Assembly (NCBI RefSeq): GCF_000210295.1
Contig: NC_026741.1
Coordinates: 620,001-684,000, forward strand
Source of the DNA: Trypanosoma brucei gambiense DAL972
Taxonomy: Eukaryota; Euglenozoa; Kinetoplastea; Trypanosomatida; Trypanosomatidae
Reading direction: 5' to 3'
Length of the DNA: 64,000 nucleotides
Each line of letters starts with the position of its first letter. Within the stretch, counting starts at the first letter, position 1. Positions 10,401 to 20,852 of this stretch are shown one piece after another. Position numbers and translations under genes: made by a program. The notes under the pieces are model-generated. The model worked only from the letters and a program-made list of their open reading frames with translations, ran no database searches and was not told the DNA's origin.

Positions 10401-13400
10401 AGTCATTTAATACGTCTCGCAATGCACTGCTACATCCTTCCATATATCGATGACCCAGCTGTGCAGCTACGCGAGGGCGCCGTCCTGCTAGGTTCCAGCA
10501 AGTTGCATCTCAAAGTCGATGAAAAAACAGCCTTCTCTGGCAAGCCGGACAGTGAACTCACCCAGGCTGTGAAAGAGGGAACACTCCACGTCATCCGTTC
10601 TAACACCCATTTTGTACGGTCTGACACAGGCCGTAGTATATTGATTCGTGCCGCATTAGCGGCATGGCTGCGGTTCGTTAGTGCGCATCAGGTTTCCGCC
10701 ACGGAGACAGCCTGTCTGGTACCGTTGCTTCTAGAGCTTCTTGATAGTAGAGACGACGAGGCTCACGACGGCAGCAGCAAAATAGCGGAATACACATGGA
10801 CACGCCTTGAAGTATCCGAGGCGGGACTGCTCGTTGTTCGGGCTCGAGAGATGATTTGTCAGATCCTTCTGCAAATTCTTGAGACCGCTACTTACCGCGC
10901 AGCAAATGAAATTAACCTACTGCTGCATGGTATTTTGGTTACTGACCACGGCGCCAGCCTCGCCCACCAGCACGATTATTGTTCGTTACTCCGCAGGGCG
11001 GACGTCTCTTCGACCGGAGACCCGTTTGTCACATCCCCAACCGAAAGAGACGCACTGCTGTGGCACAAAGGCAAGGCCAATGACGGTAATGGAAACCGTT
11101 GCTTTGGATTGAACAGACGCAAGGGGCCCAGCGACTACCAATCGACGGTAGCCGGTAGCGCCGTGACCACGCAGCTCAGTGGCTCCACAAAGGATGTTGC
11201 CGCCTTCTTAGATTACGTCAAAGGCATCTGCAGTTGCATCGTGCGCCCACTCCGTGTTGATCAGCTGGTACCACGGCTCGTCGATCTTGCACACCACGAT
11301 GGATCACAATTGGCACCATACGCCATGGAGTTGCTCGTTCGAATCTGCACGGTGAGGCGCAGTGTGGCCCGTCTCGTGCTTCAAGTGCATCCTTTCCCCT
11401 CCTCCGAAGTGATTCAATGTTTTGACAATATGTATTTTGCTGCTGTTCAAGTGCGGTCATCATATATTCGAGGATCCGTGGAGGAGGCCATTGATGTTGC
11501 CCTCCAGGGCATCGACGGGTTAAGCACTCAAACTCAAAACGAGGTGACAGGCACAACGAATGAGGGTAGAGTGGATGACGGAGGCACCGACGAGTACTAT
11601 AATGATTTAACGGAGGATGACGAGGAGATCGAAGAAATAGGTATTTGTGAAGAACAAGAAGTTGAGGCAAGCTCTTCGTCAGCCCCCGAAGACCAACATG
11701 AGGTCGGAGGGGAAAACAAAGCACGGCGCCTGTGGTTAAAGGCAGCTGGTGCGGCCCGCATCGTTGTGTATCGAAACGCCATAATTGCACGCCGACGTTC
11801 TGTTGGACTCAGCGAAACGTCGCGCGTCCCGCTTCGCGTTGTTGTCCGTGCGGAGACAGTACGCCATTGGCAAGTGCACATAACTATGCTCGAAATGTAT
11901 CCGTTCATCGGCCCGTCGAGCCCTGCGTTCAGCAAGTGGATGCGTTTCTTTTATGTTTTCACGTTATCCCAAAGTAATGCCGAGTCGCTGAAGGCCTACA
12001 TTGATGTATTTATGGGGGCCTTCAACCTTAGCAGCAACTGCGTTGTTATGGGCCTCCATATTGTCCTCAGTATTCTCGCGACAATCAAAGATCCAACACC
12101 ACACCTAACTGACGCATTTCTCCGCGAGTCCGCCCGTTACATTGATGGAGAAATTGCTGCTCTTCACCCCGACGGAGAGTTTGCCACCAAGTTGGGTCTC
12201 CACGTCTTCACCAAGACCACGGTCGGGGGCATTCCGCGACGTCGTATGTTACAGCTATTGCGTGACTATGATGCCTTCCGCTGCCTCCCCTCACCCGGAG
12301 TGACCGAGAAGCACGGGCGGGGTCGCTTCACAGCTTGCATCGTTGAGATGGTTTGCCGCATTTGCGGTACATCAATGGGTGCCGTGGCGCTGGGCCGGTC
12401 GGCTCTGCCAGTGACTCATCTCTTAGAAATCACGCTGAGCTATGGCACATCCTACACCCCCCTGGTAGAGGTGCCGCGGCCCCGTGCATTGTGGGAAAGT
12501 AACTCGTTCCATCTTCTCGGTGCTTATCTGCTGGCGCTCGTGTCGCTCTACATTGCCGCGGGCGACGCAGGGGGAGACGGGGGTCGAAGACAACGGCAGA
12601 TGGAATGGATGGCGAACCGTGACTGGTGGTCGGTTGTGCTTTTGCTTTCACGGCAGCTAAAAGAGCTCACACGGCTAATGCAGTCTAGAACAGAGACTGT
12701 GCTATGGCGGGGACGCCGCATTCTGCAGCGGTATCGCCGGTTGTGGCTTGTCAATTTACCGCTGGCACTGTTAACTTTCATGACAGAATGTTTTAACGAG
12801 GCAGGTTTTTACAGGTACCGGGACGTTGTGGGAGCTACCTTCCACGAAATGTGTATGAGTGTCGCCGGGTTTAGCGAAGTGCTCCTCGCAAGTGCTGATG
12901 CGATACGGCTGCAGGCAAGAGAGATGGTGGGTTACCGCCGCCTCGTGGCCCTTCTCCAGGTCCAGACGGGAAACCTCGTGGGTCACGAGCTTCTTTCAGG
13001 CACGATGTTGACGACGCGACGCAATCTACGACACGGCGTTATCTGCTACTATAAGAAAATAAATGAGGCCGAAGAAGAGGCCCGCGGACTACACCCGGAC
13101 GCTCTCCCGTTGGCCGAGACCGGACCCCAGGCTGAAAACGACGGCATCCAGGGTGGTTTAATTGCAACAGCGGATGTACCCACGCACACACAAAACGATG
13201 CAGACGACTCGTCCCCTATGGGATTACTAATATCTGGTGCTGCGACGAAATGTCTTGATGCGGAGCGACTCCGTGGTGCACTGCGCAGTCTTGTGAACCG
13301 TGATCAACTGATCACCATGGAGGACAGCACGGACCTAGGTGAGCCGGCTGGGATCATGAACGCCCTTTTGTTAAGCTGTCGAGAACGGTCAAATGTTCTA

Positions 13401-16400
13401 GACTTTGTGTCCACGACTCTCGGCTGCATGCGGGAGCGATCCTTTGGTTCCATCACCCTTATTGGTATGCTAAACATTTTCTCCAATGCGCTACATACAG
13501 CACTCAGAGAACAGGAGAGAGAAAGACTGAAACATGTTAGTGCTGAGAACTCGTCGGTGATCACCGACATTTTTACGGTGAGGAGTTTTGAAACCGACTA
13601 TGCAAAGGAGAATGCGGGAAGGCTACTGCAGACGACGTTCAGTGATCTCGGTGCAACGCGCGCTATTGCGTCCCTCTGCGCAGTGGACGACCAGGTAGTG
13701 GCCTACAGTGCTGTACAACTCTGTGTTGGTCTCCTCGAGGGTGGTAATGAGCATGCCCAGAAAGCCCTTCTCGCATATTTCCAAGAGCACCAAGAGAGAT
13801 TCTTTCACAACATTCGAGACATGCTTCACAAAGCCGTGGATTGGGTGCAGTGTACCAACGCAGAACACCAGATCGTTGTGCTTGAGAGGGGTGGAGTGGT
13901 TCCTAACGTATCCAACGCACACGAATTCACCCGCATGCTTCTGACAAACGCACTCACCACGCCCCCATCGCTCTACAGCAGTCTAAAAGTGAGGGTCGGA
14001 CGCGGTGCAGCGGTTGCAAGAAGACGACTTTCCGCGTGGGACCGAGCAGGCGGAAGTCTCAACCAACGTTTCGTTTGCACCCTATTTCGTATGCTCCAGC
14101 TCTTCTGTGAAGGGCACAACCTCAGTATGCAGAACTACATCCGCTCGCAGTACGATAATTTGCATAGCGTAAATGCTGTGCATGAAGTAATGAACCTCAT
14201 TACGGAAATAGCCGCTGTTGTCCACCCGGCCACCGTCCGGATGCTTCAGAGTGCATTCGCGCTCCTAACTGAGCTGTGCCAAGGGCCATGTCATGAAAAT
14301 CAAGAGGCCCTGCTGGGTTACGGTGTGTGTGTCATTATCAGCAAGTTGCTCAGCCGCCTGAATTTGCCGGACGTGACGGGCACTCCATCCACTGGAACAG
14401 GCATTACAAACTGGGGCGGCGGTGACAGCAACAGTACTGATAACAAGGCTTCGGTCGACTGCTGCACCCTGAATGAAACAGATAGCGAAGGCAACGCTTT
14501 TTTACGTCTACAAGGCGGCTTTTTACTAAGCAAGGACGATGCTGGAAACCTCCGTATTGCACTCACACAATGCCTACTCTCGCTTATCGAGGGATGTCGT
14601 TCACGGGACGTATTCCGCCAACTGCTGGAACAGATTCCAGTCGAAGTTATCGAGCGCGAGCTAACCACGGTGGACCCAGGGGCGTACGACAGCATTCTTG
14701 AAAATGAGGAACTGGCGAGTGACCCGGGTGTGGAGGCCCTCTTCAACTGGCTTATTTTCCTGAAGACTGTCAGACCGTACGCGGAGGCCGATTACTTGAA
14801 ACGGATTGATGCAATGCTTCAGCACACAAATAAACTATGCACTCGCCTCGGATTCATTGAAATACAACGTGCGGATGGAATGCTGGAGAAAGTGCTGTTC
14901 CACATTCCACACGTCTGGCGCGGGTTGATGCGTAGGAATAGGAAGCAGATGCTGGCGGGAATTAACTGCAGCAGTCGTGCAGCGAAGCTCGGAGACTTTA
15001 TGTACCACAGTGACAACGTGATCTTTGAAGTGGAACGTAGCTATGCATTCCAGTGCTGGGTAGAGCGCCGCACACGCTGGAGGTTGGACAACAGAAGTAG
15101 CGGTTGGAGAGGTAAAGAGTGTGATGCCGGCAAAGTCGATACTTCAGTCGACGCAGGCAAACCTAGGTGGACCCCAAAATGGAAACAATGCTCAGATGCG
15201 CCCAAATATTTCTGGAACCATTTCATTGCACCCGTACTGTTTTGCACACACCTCGGTTTTTACGAGTACAGCTCCCTCCTCGTCGCTGTGGTTTTGAACA
15301 TTGCTTTGATCAACGGCGAGGGGCGTCATCGGAATCTAGAAGAATCCCAGCTCTGGGCTAACATCATATCTGGCCTGTGTGTCCTGCAGCTTGTGTTGTC
15401 TTTAATTGCAATAACTGTGGATACTATTGTCTTTTTCCCGGTGTCGCTGTACGTACACTACCGCCAGAAACAGCAGCGGTTTTCCGGGCGGGCGAAGTTC
15501 AACGAAACATTGCAAGGGGTTTTACGTGGGTTGAGCGCGAAAGAAATCAGTTTACTGCTTGTGACGCGCTTCAGTTTCCAATATCGCTTACTTTTGGTTG
15601 TCATGGCGGTTTTAAGCATCTTCGTTTCATATTACTTTGCTGCCGCACACCTTACGCTTATGGTTTACACGTTTCCCACACTTCGTACCTTTGTTAGCGC
15701 CATCACGCACAATGGCCGACAGTTACTCCTAACGGCCCTGCTTGGTGTCATGGGATTGTATCTTTTTGCCATCGCGGGTCGCATTATGTTCCCTGAGCAA
15801 TTCGGAAGCAACGGTGAGGTCGACGAAAACTCGGGGAAGAAAAACGACGAAAATGGAAACTGCGACACATTGCTGCGCTGTTTTACATTTATTCTGTGGC
15901 AGGGGCTGCGGCAGGGTGGTGGCGTCGGGGATGTCATGGATGAGGTATCATGGAATAGCTCAACACTTGTACCACGGGTGAGCTACGATCTCATTTTCTT
16001 CGCTCTTGTAAATGTTGTCTTCCTCAACATCATGTTTGGTATCATAATTGACACTTTCGGTGAGTTGCGCGACGACCGACGAGAGAGGGAAAACGACCTG
16101 AGGAGCACCTGCTTTATCTGCGGCCTCGACGCGGACACACTTGAAAAGGGCCAAGTGGGCGGTTTCAGGGCTCATGTGGAAGACGCACACAATATGTGGA
16201 TGTACCTTTACTTTATTCACTACCTCCGTCATAAGGACCCGAACGAGTTTACTGGTCAAGAGTCGTACGTCCACGAGAAGATTCAAAGGAATGACCTCTC
16301 CTTCTTTCCGGAGGAAGACTGTCTTGCGTTACAAGAATGCAGGGAGGGCAACGGCAAGAGAACTGGAGATGACGAGGCTGATAGTGATGACGAGCTTGCG

Positions 16401-16706
16401 AGCAGCGTTGTGGTAGGGGGCAGTGCACCACGCGGACCAAAGCCTGAGAGTGCACATCCCGATACTGGTGTGAAACTTGTGTTGAAGGAGCTGGCAGCTG
16501 TGCGTGAAGCTGTCAGTGCCCTTGCGCGGGAGGCCACAATGGAAGGGGAGCGGACGAGGGGACTCGCCCAGCAGCTAGAGCTCATAAACCGCAGCAGCCA
16601 GAGCTCATCACTGCGGAAGTTTCCCGGTGGGGGCAGCGCAGCATCGGTTGCTGAGACGAGCACAAGCAAGGGGACGTGGTTGCGGCACTCCGAACCAGAA
16701 CACTAA
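7407..16706 (+). CDS. IP3R: Inositol 1,4,5-trisphosphate receptor (Ca2+ release channel)
   Basis: A 3,099-residue intracellular Ca2+ channel. The N-terminus (about 1-450) reads as the IP3-binding beta-trefoil/MIR region, with typical strings such as GNVTVICHASGRF. A RIH domain lies near residue 785 (RLGFRLLRQMVRQAPELKAGF). A RIH-associated domain lies near 2230 (LFRMLQLFCEGHNLSMQNYIR). Six membrane segments begin near residue 2600. The pore region contains GLRQGGGVGDVMDE (about 2832-2845), matching the GGG(V/I)GD selectivity filter. The last helix is followed near 2902 by CFICG and, further on, FRAHVEDAHNMWMYLYF, the Cys/His linker typical of IP3 and ryanodine receptors. A short coiled coil near the end (VLKELAAVREAVSALAREA) fits tetramerisation. 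An acidic Asp/Glu insert sits around 1390-1420. The T. brucei receptor has been described in acidocalcisomes; that is literature knowledge, not visible here. Confidence 0.95.
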   Translation: MSQSRVPIRYGAFIHLSCDEGYVTAGGLGNEGLFIRNKNELSDDAEPLPLFGFETSVFQILPPTVAKVAAEEGLSKGNRAPNSNPLSDGVSNIYSTQQVTFGQLFVLVHAVSRLHVAALPSEPSERDPDCARLVLAPPGEIEQTFCQFIFTPRYTTHGEGDVVCRGDEVLVQLASIPIFLQTTVVSPTRPVKHETFGSASFPYEPTDGCGRGNSWSAGTRMALSAVLGAPEVNLSEAKALVFVVERYDIDRDKAEHQRILHRIPRPCVSAGVPVIFYHLEHKRVLATSVAMPPCQGGGKIGVSGVAPRGNEGGGERDHLLKTRQTHSVMGNVTVICHASGRFAAAGSSKSQGSDSHSAGATSLDSDPCSTKGKAPDDRKRVNGVGGAALPLFAVDKGVADGTFSEEGALSGLQCSCTALWILENEQPTVGGAVNMNSGVYRLRQACSNLYVAVEGSAVDTILEGDGSPEGSVVSQRSCCNLTGDIVNEEGGDVVRPTTLSMIPPPRTPKDLQRTLFRLSPMFNTDCGYLIENDCLLLQNVATDMYLCTSEGSETLSLSWKPSNIDLIVVRRAATDVQDSVLFLWSQCETLSGYRDAFQVLTTEGTATHQQQTEADGEHGQGRYPSAEGSTSPTLMEGRMAIVSDYDHIPESFVRPSKTCPKGSNVGTGYASLLPVICACQRTLAELIIFCSISPERNVLRRDGIPIPNHQHMLVELCVHRLVIDVILAPFSKFGVRADRSVGKHAQCCGQWGCSSWLPPLPLSGGVVDVNDLLLKMHREIHIVCRLGFRLLRQMVRQAPELKAGFENYIPYFLAFDGYKLEVVDSLTRLFSENPAVRNSSLELVVNHYIAGLHLTRSGRYLQLLCSMCSVGTHGVTERQRLVCQKLLVENANALYSFVLDSGGEWAVKTDKDEPPIPCNILFSGQQQDGGEEEGTKLREYVQSELELLGALCLDGCPPLCREEVAKVFPSPVLLRALRNFSPKWPEVSDRSRVCDVVRSHLIRLAMHCYILPYIDDPAVQLREGAVLLGSSKLHLKVDEKTAFSGKPDSELTQAVKEGTLHVIRSNTHFVRSDTGRSILIRAALAAWLRFVSAHQVSATETACLVPLLLELLDSRDDEAHDGSSKIAEYTWTRLEVSEAGLLVVRAREMICQILLQILETATYRAANEINLLLHGILVTDHGASLAHQHDYCSLLRRADVSSTGDPFVTSPTERDALLWHKGKANDGNGNRCFGLNRRKGPSDYQSTVAGSAVTTQLSGSTKDVAAFLDYVKGICSCIVRPLRVDQLVPRLVDLAHHDGSQLAPYAMELLVRICTVRRSVARLVLQVHPFPSSEVIQCFDNMYFAAVQVRSSYIRGSVEEAIDVALQGIDGLSTQTQNEVTGTTNEGRVDDGGTDEYYNDLTEDDEEIEEIGICEEQEVEASSSSAPEDQHEVGGENKARRLWLKAAGAARIVVYRNAIIARRRSVGLSETSRVPLRVVVRAETVRHWQVHITMLEMYPFIGPSSPAFSKWMRFFYVFTLSQSNAESLKAYIDVFMGAFNLSSNCVVMGLHIVLSILATIKDPTPHLTDAFLRESARYIDGEIAALHPDGEFATKLGLHVFTKTTVGGIPRRRMLQLLRDYDAFRCLPSPGVTEKHGRGRFTACIVEMVCRICGTSMGAVALGRSALPVTHLLEITLSYGTSYTPLVEVPRPRALWESNSFHLLGAYLLALVSLYIAAGDAGGDGGRRQRQMEWMANRDWWSVVLLLSRQLKELTRLMQSRTETVLWRGRRILQRYRRLWLVNLPLALLTFMTECFNEAGFYRYRDVVGATFHEMCMSVAGFSEVLLASADAIRLQAREMVGYRRLVALLQVQTGNLVGHELLSGTMLTTRRNLRHGVICYYKKINEAEEEARGLHPDALPLAETGPQAENDGIQGGLIATADVPTHTQNDADDSSPMGLLISGAATKCLDAERLRGALRSLVNRDQLITMEDSTDLGEPAGIMNALLLSCRERSNVLDFVSTTLGCMRERSFGSITLIGMLNIFSNALHTALREQERERLKHVSAENSSVITDIFTVRSFETDYAKENAGRLLQTTFSDLGATRAIASLCAVDDQVVAYSAVQLCVGLLEGGNEHAQKALLAYFQEHQERFFHNIRDMLHKAVDWVQCTNAEHQIVVLERGGVVPNVSNAHEFTRMLLTNALTTPPSLYSSLKVRVGRGAAVARRRLSAWDRAGGSLNQRFVCTLFRMLQLFCEGHNLSMQNYIRSQYDNLHSVNAVHEVMNLITEIAAVVHPATVRMLQSAFALLTELCQGPCHENQEALLGYGVCVIISKLLSRLNLPDVTGTPSTGTGITNWGGGDSNSTDNKASVDCCTLNETDSEGNAFLRLQGGFLLSKDDAGNLRIALTQCLLSLIEGCRSRDVFRQLLEQIPVEVIERELTTVDPGAYDSILENEELASDPGVEALFNWLIFLKTVRPYAEADYLKRIDAMLQHTNKLCTRLGFIEIQRADGMLEKVLFHIPHVWRGLMRRNRKQMLAGINCSSRAAKLGDFMYHSDNVIFEVERSYAFQCWVERRTRWRLDNRSSGWRGKECDAGKVDTSVDAGKPRWTPKWKQCSDAPKYFWNHFIAPVLFCTHLGFYEYSSLLVAVVLNIALINGEGRHRNLEESQLWANIISGLCVLQLVLSLIAITVDTIVFFPVSLYVHYRQKQQRFSGRAKFNETLQGVLRGLSAKEISLLLVTRFSFQYRLLLVVMAVLSIFVSYYFAAAHLTLMVYTFPTLRTFVSAITHNGRQLLLTALLGVMGLYLFAIAGRIMFPEQFGSNGEVDENSGKKNDENGNCDTLLRCFTFILWQGLRQGGGVGDVMDEVSWNSSTLVPRVSYDLIFFALVNVVFLNIMFGIIIDTFGELRDDRRERENDLRSTCFICGLDADTLEKGQVGGFRAHVEDAHNMWMYLYFIHYLRHKDPNEFTGQESYVHEKIQRNDLSFFPEEDCLALQECREGNGKRTGDDEADSDDELASSVVVGGSAPRGPKPESAHPDTGVKLVLKELAAVREAVSALAREATMEGERTRGLAQQLELINRSSQSSSLRKFPGGGSAASVAETSTSKGTWLRHSEPEH

Positions 16707-18651
16707 TTTAACGTGCTGGAAGAAGCTCACGGAGGAAAGCGATGACACACGGTTCTTCAGCTAGAGCTAAAGCACAGGTGTTTAGTCCTACACTCGAACA
16801 GAAGTATACACATAAATATATGTATATATATTCATTGATATGTTCTTGATTCACAAACATCCGGAATGTTACTGAGCCGATTTGACGCTGATAGTGGCGT
16901 GTTTCTATCGTTTTTTTTTTTTCGTAAACAAGAAAAGTTGTTACCTGTGATCGTGTGGGGTGCTGTAACGCACGTATAATCCCCAGCGGTGCATTCTATT
17001 ATCGTTTATTTTGACCTTTTTTTCTGTTCCTTAAACCCCCCACGCGTACGTTGTTTGATCGGAAGGAATGAACAAGTGAGAAAGCAAAATGTACATCTAT
17101 GCGTTCGCCGCAACTTGCATTAATATTAGCTTGGTTACTTAACCGTTCGTATCACTCTCCCTCACGTGCACTAATGTTTAGTCCCCTGCTTTAGGTTGAT
17201 TTTTATTTTTTGTTACACATCAGTGGCCCTTTCTAACCTCGTACTTGACACGCGACACATTACTGCGAGTGCTCTTCTTTTCTCGCTTGAGCAAGTGATG
17301 AGGTTTTTTCCCCCATCCCTTCAAGCAATCAACTCTATCTTCTTTTCTCATTAACACGGCTGGCTATTCGGTGACATTCCAGCACCGAACAGTCGGTGAT
17401 GTGATGTCGGGATCTTCTGTCGTACACATGCTGCATTTGAAGGTACTTTCCACGCCTGATTTCGTCACTGATGCCCAACTACCGGCAGACAGTTGGGAAC
17501 CCCACGCAATCAGAAAGTAAGTGATGTACAGTTTCTTGTGGTCCACGGACTGCTTGGGAAGTGCCGGGTGAAATTTTTGGCCATAAAGACCAGCCTCTCG
17601 TACTACTTTCATAATGCCTGACCCCATCGAGGTTCTGAATACAACGGGACTTGTGCTATGATGCGCCTCTCGGCGATAAGAGGACCACGTGGTGGGGGTT
17701 GCAGTTGAGCTCAAGTGGGGGTAAAAATGGTTCTGCGCCTCGTGTTCACGGTGATTCTCAAGATTTGTAAATCCCATAAGTCTGGTATCACAGTTGGGAC
17801 GCTTTTGTTGTTGTTTGTTGACAGATTGCCGTCGCACTATCACTGATGGATCTGCCTCTAGTATAACTGGATCAAATCCTTTGTCCTGTGCAAGATCTCC
17901 TTTAGTGGAACCTACGTGGGTACTCCGCCCCGAGAAGCGTCGCAGAAATACCGCAGGTTTGCACACTCATTCACAGTCCAGTATTTCCTGTCCCGGACCT
18001 CAGAGTCCCGGCGCGTTGCACTTGCAATATGTACCGACTCTGACCTTTCAGGGACTTCGTTAGGTATTGGGCTCTTGCTGCTGAAACCAAAAGACTTGAT
18101 GCTGCATGTTTAACGACGGCGGGTAGCCCTCTGTGGTCCGCGATACTATTCAATGCTAGTGATTAGGTGTTCTTTACTCTTGTGCTCCCCCCTCCTTCGT
18201 CGCGGCACCGTGGTAAAAGTATCGGCGGGCGTACTGCTTTCACTGGCGGTCGCTGTTGCCGTTGTTACATTTGCTCCCCTACAAGCGCTAATACCCTTTT
18301 GTTGTTGTTCTTTTCCTGTTTATCTTGGTGTTCCATACGAATACATACGTGCGGTAAAGAATAGTTTCAACTCAGTCGACTTCTTCACGGCGGTCCGCAT
18401 ATACGTACACGTGTACGCTCCATCTCGTCAACGCACAGAGGCAACACAAAAGGAAGAGCACTTGCGCAAGGAAACAAAGAGGAAAGAAGGTTCAAAGTAG
18501 TCAGTTGATATACATACGTATATATAGTTTGCGCGGTACAACGGACAGTGAAACAAAGGGGATCTTGCTCGTTTTGGCCGATTTGTTTTTGTACTCGCCG
18601 AAACTCCGTCTTGCTGCATCTCTTTGTAAGTTGTTGACAAACATCTGTAAG
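16707..18651 (+). other. IP3R 3' UTR and RBP10 5' leader region
   Basis: About 1.9 kb without a firm gene. The first part is AT-rich, with T-runs at about 16911-16922 and a TATTTTTT octamer at 17204-17211. A minus-strand frame of 200 codons (17966-17364) and a plus-strand 115-codon ATG frame (18153-18500, with a hydrophobic segment) lie inside; neither resembles a known protein. Pyrimidine-rich tracts at about 18175-18200 and 18295-18327 could direct trans-splicing of RBP10, which would give it a leader of several hundred bases. Confidence 0.5.
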
Positions 18652-19572
18652 ATGGGAGACTCGATATCACCTTCGGAATTACTTCCAGGGCACGCTGGGG
18701 AAGAACATTTCTTATCACTTGAAGAAGGAACGACTCCGCAGGTCCACCGGCAGGAAGTGACTACAGATGCAATGACAAACCTTCAACGGCGTAACGTTTA
18801 TGTCTCTGGCCTCCCGGAAACGTACCGTGCTTCCGAGTTTCGTGATCTGTGTCAGTCGTTCGGTCGGGTGGAGGCGTCGAAACTCTGCGTTGACAGTAAG
18901 TGCCGGCCGGCGAAGGGTTATGGTTTTGCACTTTTCTTCGAGGAGGAGGACGCATTGAAGTGCATCGAAGGACTTAACGGCCGAGTGCTTATGGGCGGCC
19001 GACCGTTGCAAGCACGAATAGCAGACGCCGCTGCAGCGCCCGCGCCACTGGACCCATCAATAGCCCACCCGCCCATTAGCCGCACGCGTCAGGGAATGAA
19101 AAATCACCACCGACAGCTTGGCGCAAGCATCAGCAGCGGAAGCGGTCCTCTCGACAGCTCCATCGTTCTCGGGCGGAGCATGTCCTTTTCCTCTCGAGAT
19201 GATCTTACAGGCTCACAACTCGGGCTCGCAACAGCACTCATCCCGGGAACCGGAACCCCATCGGCCCCGACAGCTCTGCACGCACCGATGCAAGCGCCAA
19301 TTCACGGTGCAGGGGCCACACAACCACCAGGGGCCGTTGGTTACTCACTCGCGCCGTTCCCTGTGCCTGGTGGCTACATGCCTGTTGGGCACTCCTTCAT
19401 TCCGCAACAAACTGTTGGCATGCCTCTATTTGTGACTATGCCACAAACCGCGCCCGTCTCCACTACTGTTGCACAGCAGGTCGTCGTCCCGACGACAGCA
19501 ATTGTCGCACCGAACGGCTATACACCACAGCTTTGTTCATCGCTGGTGTATCCTCCGGTTCGAATGGAGTGA
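18652..19572 (+). CDS. RBP10: RNA-binding protein RBP10 (single RRM)
   Basis: A 306-residue protein with one RRM at about residues 46-125: RNP2 is VYVSGL and RNP1 is KGYGFALF. A low-complexity Pro/Ala/Gln/Thr-rich C-terminus of about 180 residues follows. Size, RRM and position directly after the IP3 receptor match RBP10 of T. brucei. From the literature, RBP10 is the bloodstream-form regulator that binds UA(U)6 motifs in procyclic-specific mRNAs, causing their repression and decay, and so helps maintain the bloodstream state. The frame opens upstream at TTG; the first ATG (18652, MGDSISPSE) is the likely start. An exceptionally long AT-rich non-coding stretch follows, in keeping with the reported 3' UTR of more than 7 kb. 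The neighbourhood also encodes two other mRNA-turnover enzymes (an XRN exonuclease and PARN-1). Confidence 0.88.
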   Translation: MGDSISPSELLPGHAGEEHFLSLEEGTTPQVHRQEVTTDAMTNLQRRNVYVSGLPETYRASEFRDLCQSFGRVEASKLCVDSKCRPAKGYGFALFFEEEDALKCIEGLNGRVLMGGRPLQARIADAAAAPAPLDPSIAHPPISRTRQGMKNHHRQLGASISSGSGPLDSSIVLGRSMSFSSRDDLTGSQLGLATALIPGTGTPSAPTALHAPMQAPIHGAGATQPPGAVGYSLAPFPVPGGYMPVGHSFIPQQTVGMPLFVTMPQTAPVSTTVAQQVVVPTTAIVAPNGYTPQLCSSLVYPPVRME

Positions 19573-20852
19573 TGGCACAGAGGGTAACGAAGTAGGAATT
19601 TTTGCCGCCAGCTGAGGTCGTTTACCTTGGGTTGGCTGTCATGGAGATAGGGAAGAGAGAAGCAACATCGCGTGCAAGGAAAAACGAACAGAAGAATCGA
19701 TCCCTCCCCCCTCCATGAGTCCTTCTTCGTTTATAATTTCGGCTGTTGTTTTTGCTGTCACCTTTTTTTTCTTCCTTCTCGTTCGCCACACCCTCTCCTC
19801 AACCTCCTTTACCTCCATGGATCTCTCGGCAGCAGTCCCCCTCCCCTCATTCCCCTCATGTTTTGGTGGTCGCCTTATTGGCACCTCTTTTCGTCATTTT
19901 TTCCCCCCACTTGCTGCAGTTCAAGGCGTATTTGTGGGGAGAGTAAAGAACATAAGTGAAATCTGAAAACAATAGAAAAGAGAGATGAATTAATTAATGA
20001 ATGAATGGGAGAAATAAGGAGGAGAGGTGGTGGAGAGCTGGGGAACTGTAATGAAGAAGAAAAAAAAGAAGAACGAGGGAAAGGTAGATTCAGTGGGGGA
20101 GACAAAACAGTGAAGAAGAATCTGGCGGAAAGCAACAATAAGTGTGAAAATGAGAACGAAGGTGTGAATGATTCTTCAGTTTAAGAAACCACACGTGAAG
20201 AAGGACAGAATATATAAATAAATATATCTATTTATATGTTGATGTCCCAGAAGAAAAAAAGCAAAGAAGGGGAGATAGAAGAGGTTTAAAGGGAGGAAGG
20301 AAGACAGACCCTGAAACCAATAAAACAAAATAAATAAATAAAGAAACGCGAAATCAAAACTGAAAATGCGAAAAAAAAAAAACGAAGAACAAGAAGGGTG
20401 CAATGAAGGAATGAACTCCACAGAGAGAATACCCGTTCAAACATTCTTTTCTTCGTTTTTCCCCTCCTCCTCTCCCCGACGCAACCGCCCCCCTTTTTTT
20501 TTCTATAATTGGCTCTTCTGACCCACACCCCCTCACTTTCCTTCTCAAAGAACGCCATCTTGTTTTCCCACCCTTTATTATTGTTAATTTCTTTTTTCGC
20601 TTTACTATTATTATTATTATTTACCACCCCATCACCGTTACTTTTAGTTGTTTTTTTTTTTAATGCCTCTCTCCTTTCATCTTTTTGCGCTTTTGCTCCT
20701 CCTTATTGGTTATGTAGAGCGATTTATATAAATCTAATATATATATAAATATATATATTTGTATTCATATATTTTATGTCTTATATACATAACTACTTTC
20801 GCGCAGAAAAGGGAAAGAGGAAAGGAGAAGAAGGGGGAAAATAGAAAGCCCA

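Noticed and set aside
10055..12986. Minus-strand frames inside the IP3 receptor gene (for example 190 codons at 11,218-11,790)
   Set aside because: They are antisense shadows of a well-supported coding frame.
18505..18651. N-terminal extension of RBP10 by 49 codons
   Set aside because: It begins at TTG. The first ATG (18,652) gives a protein of the expected size.
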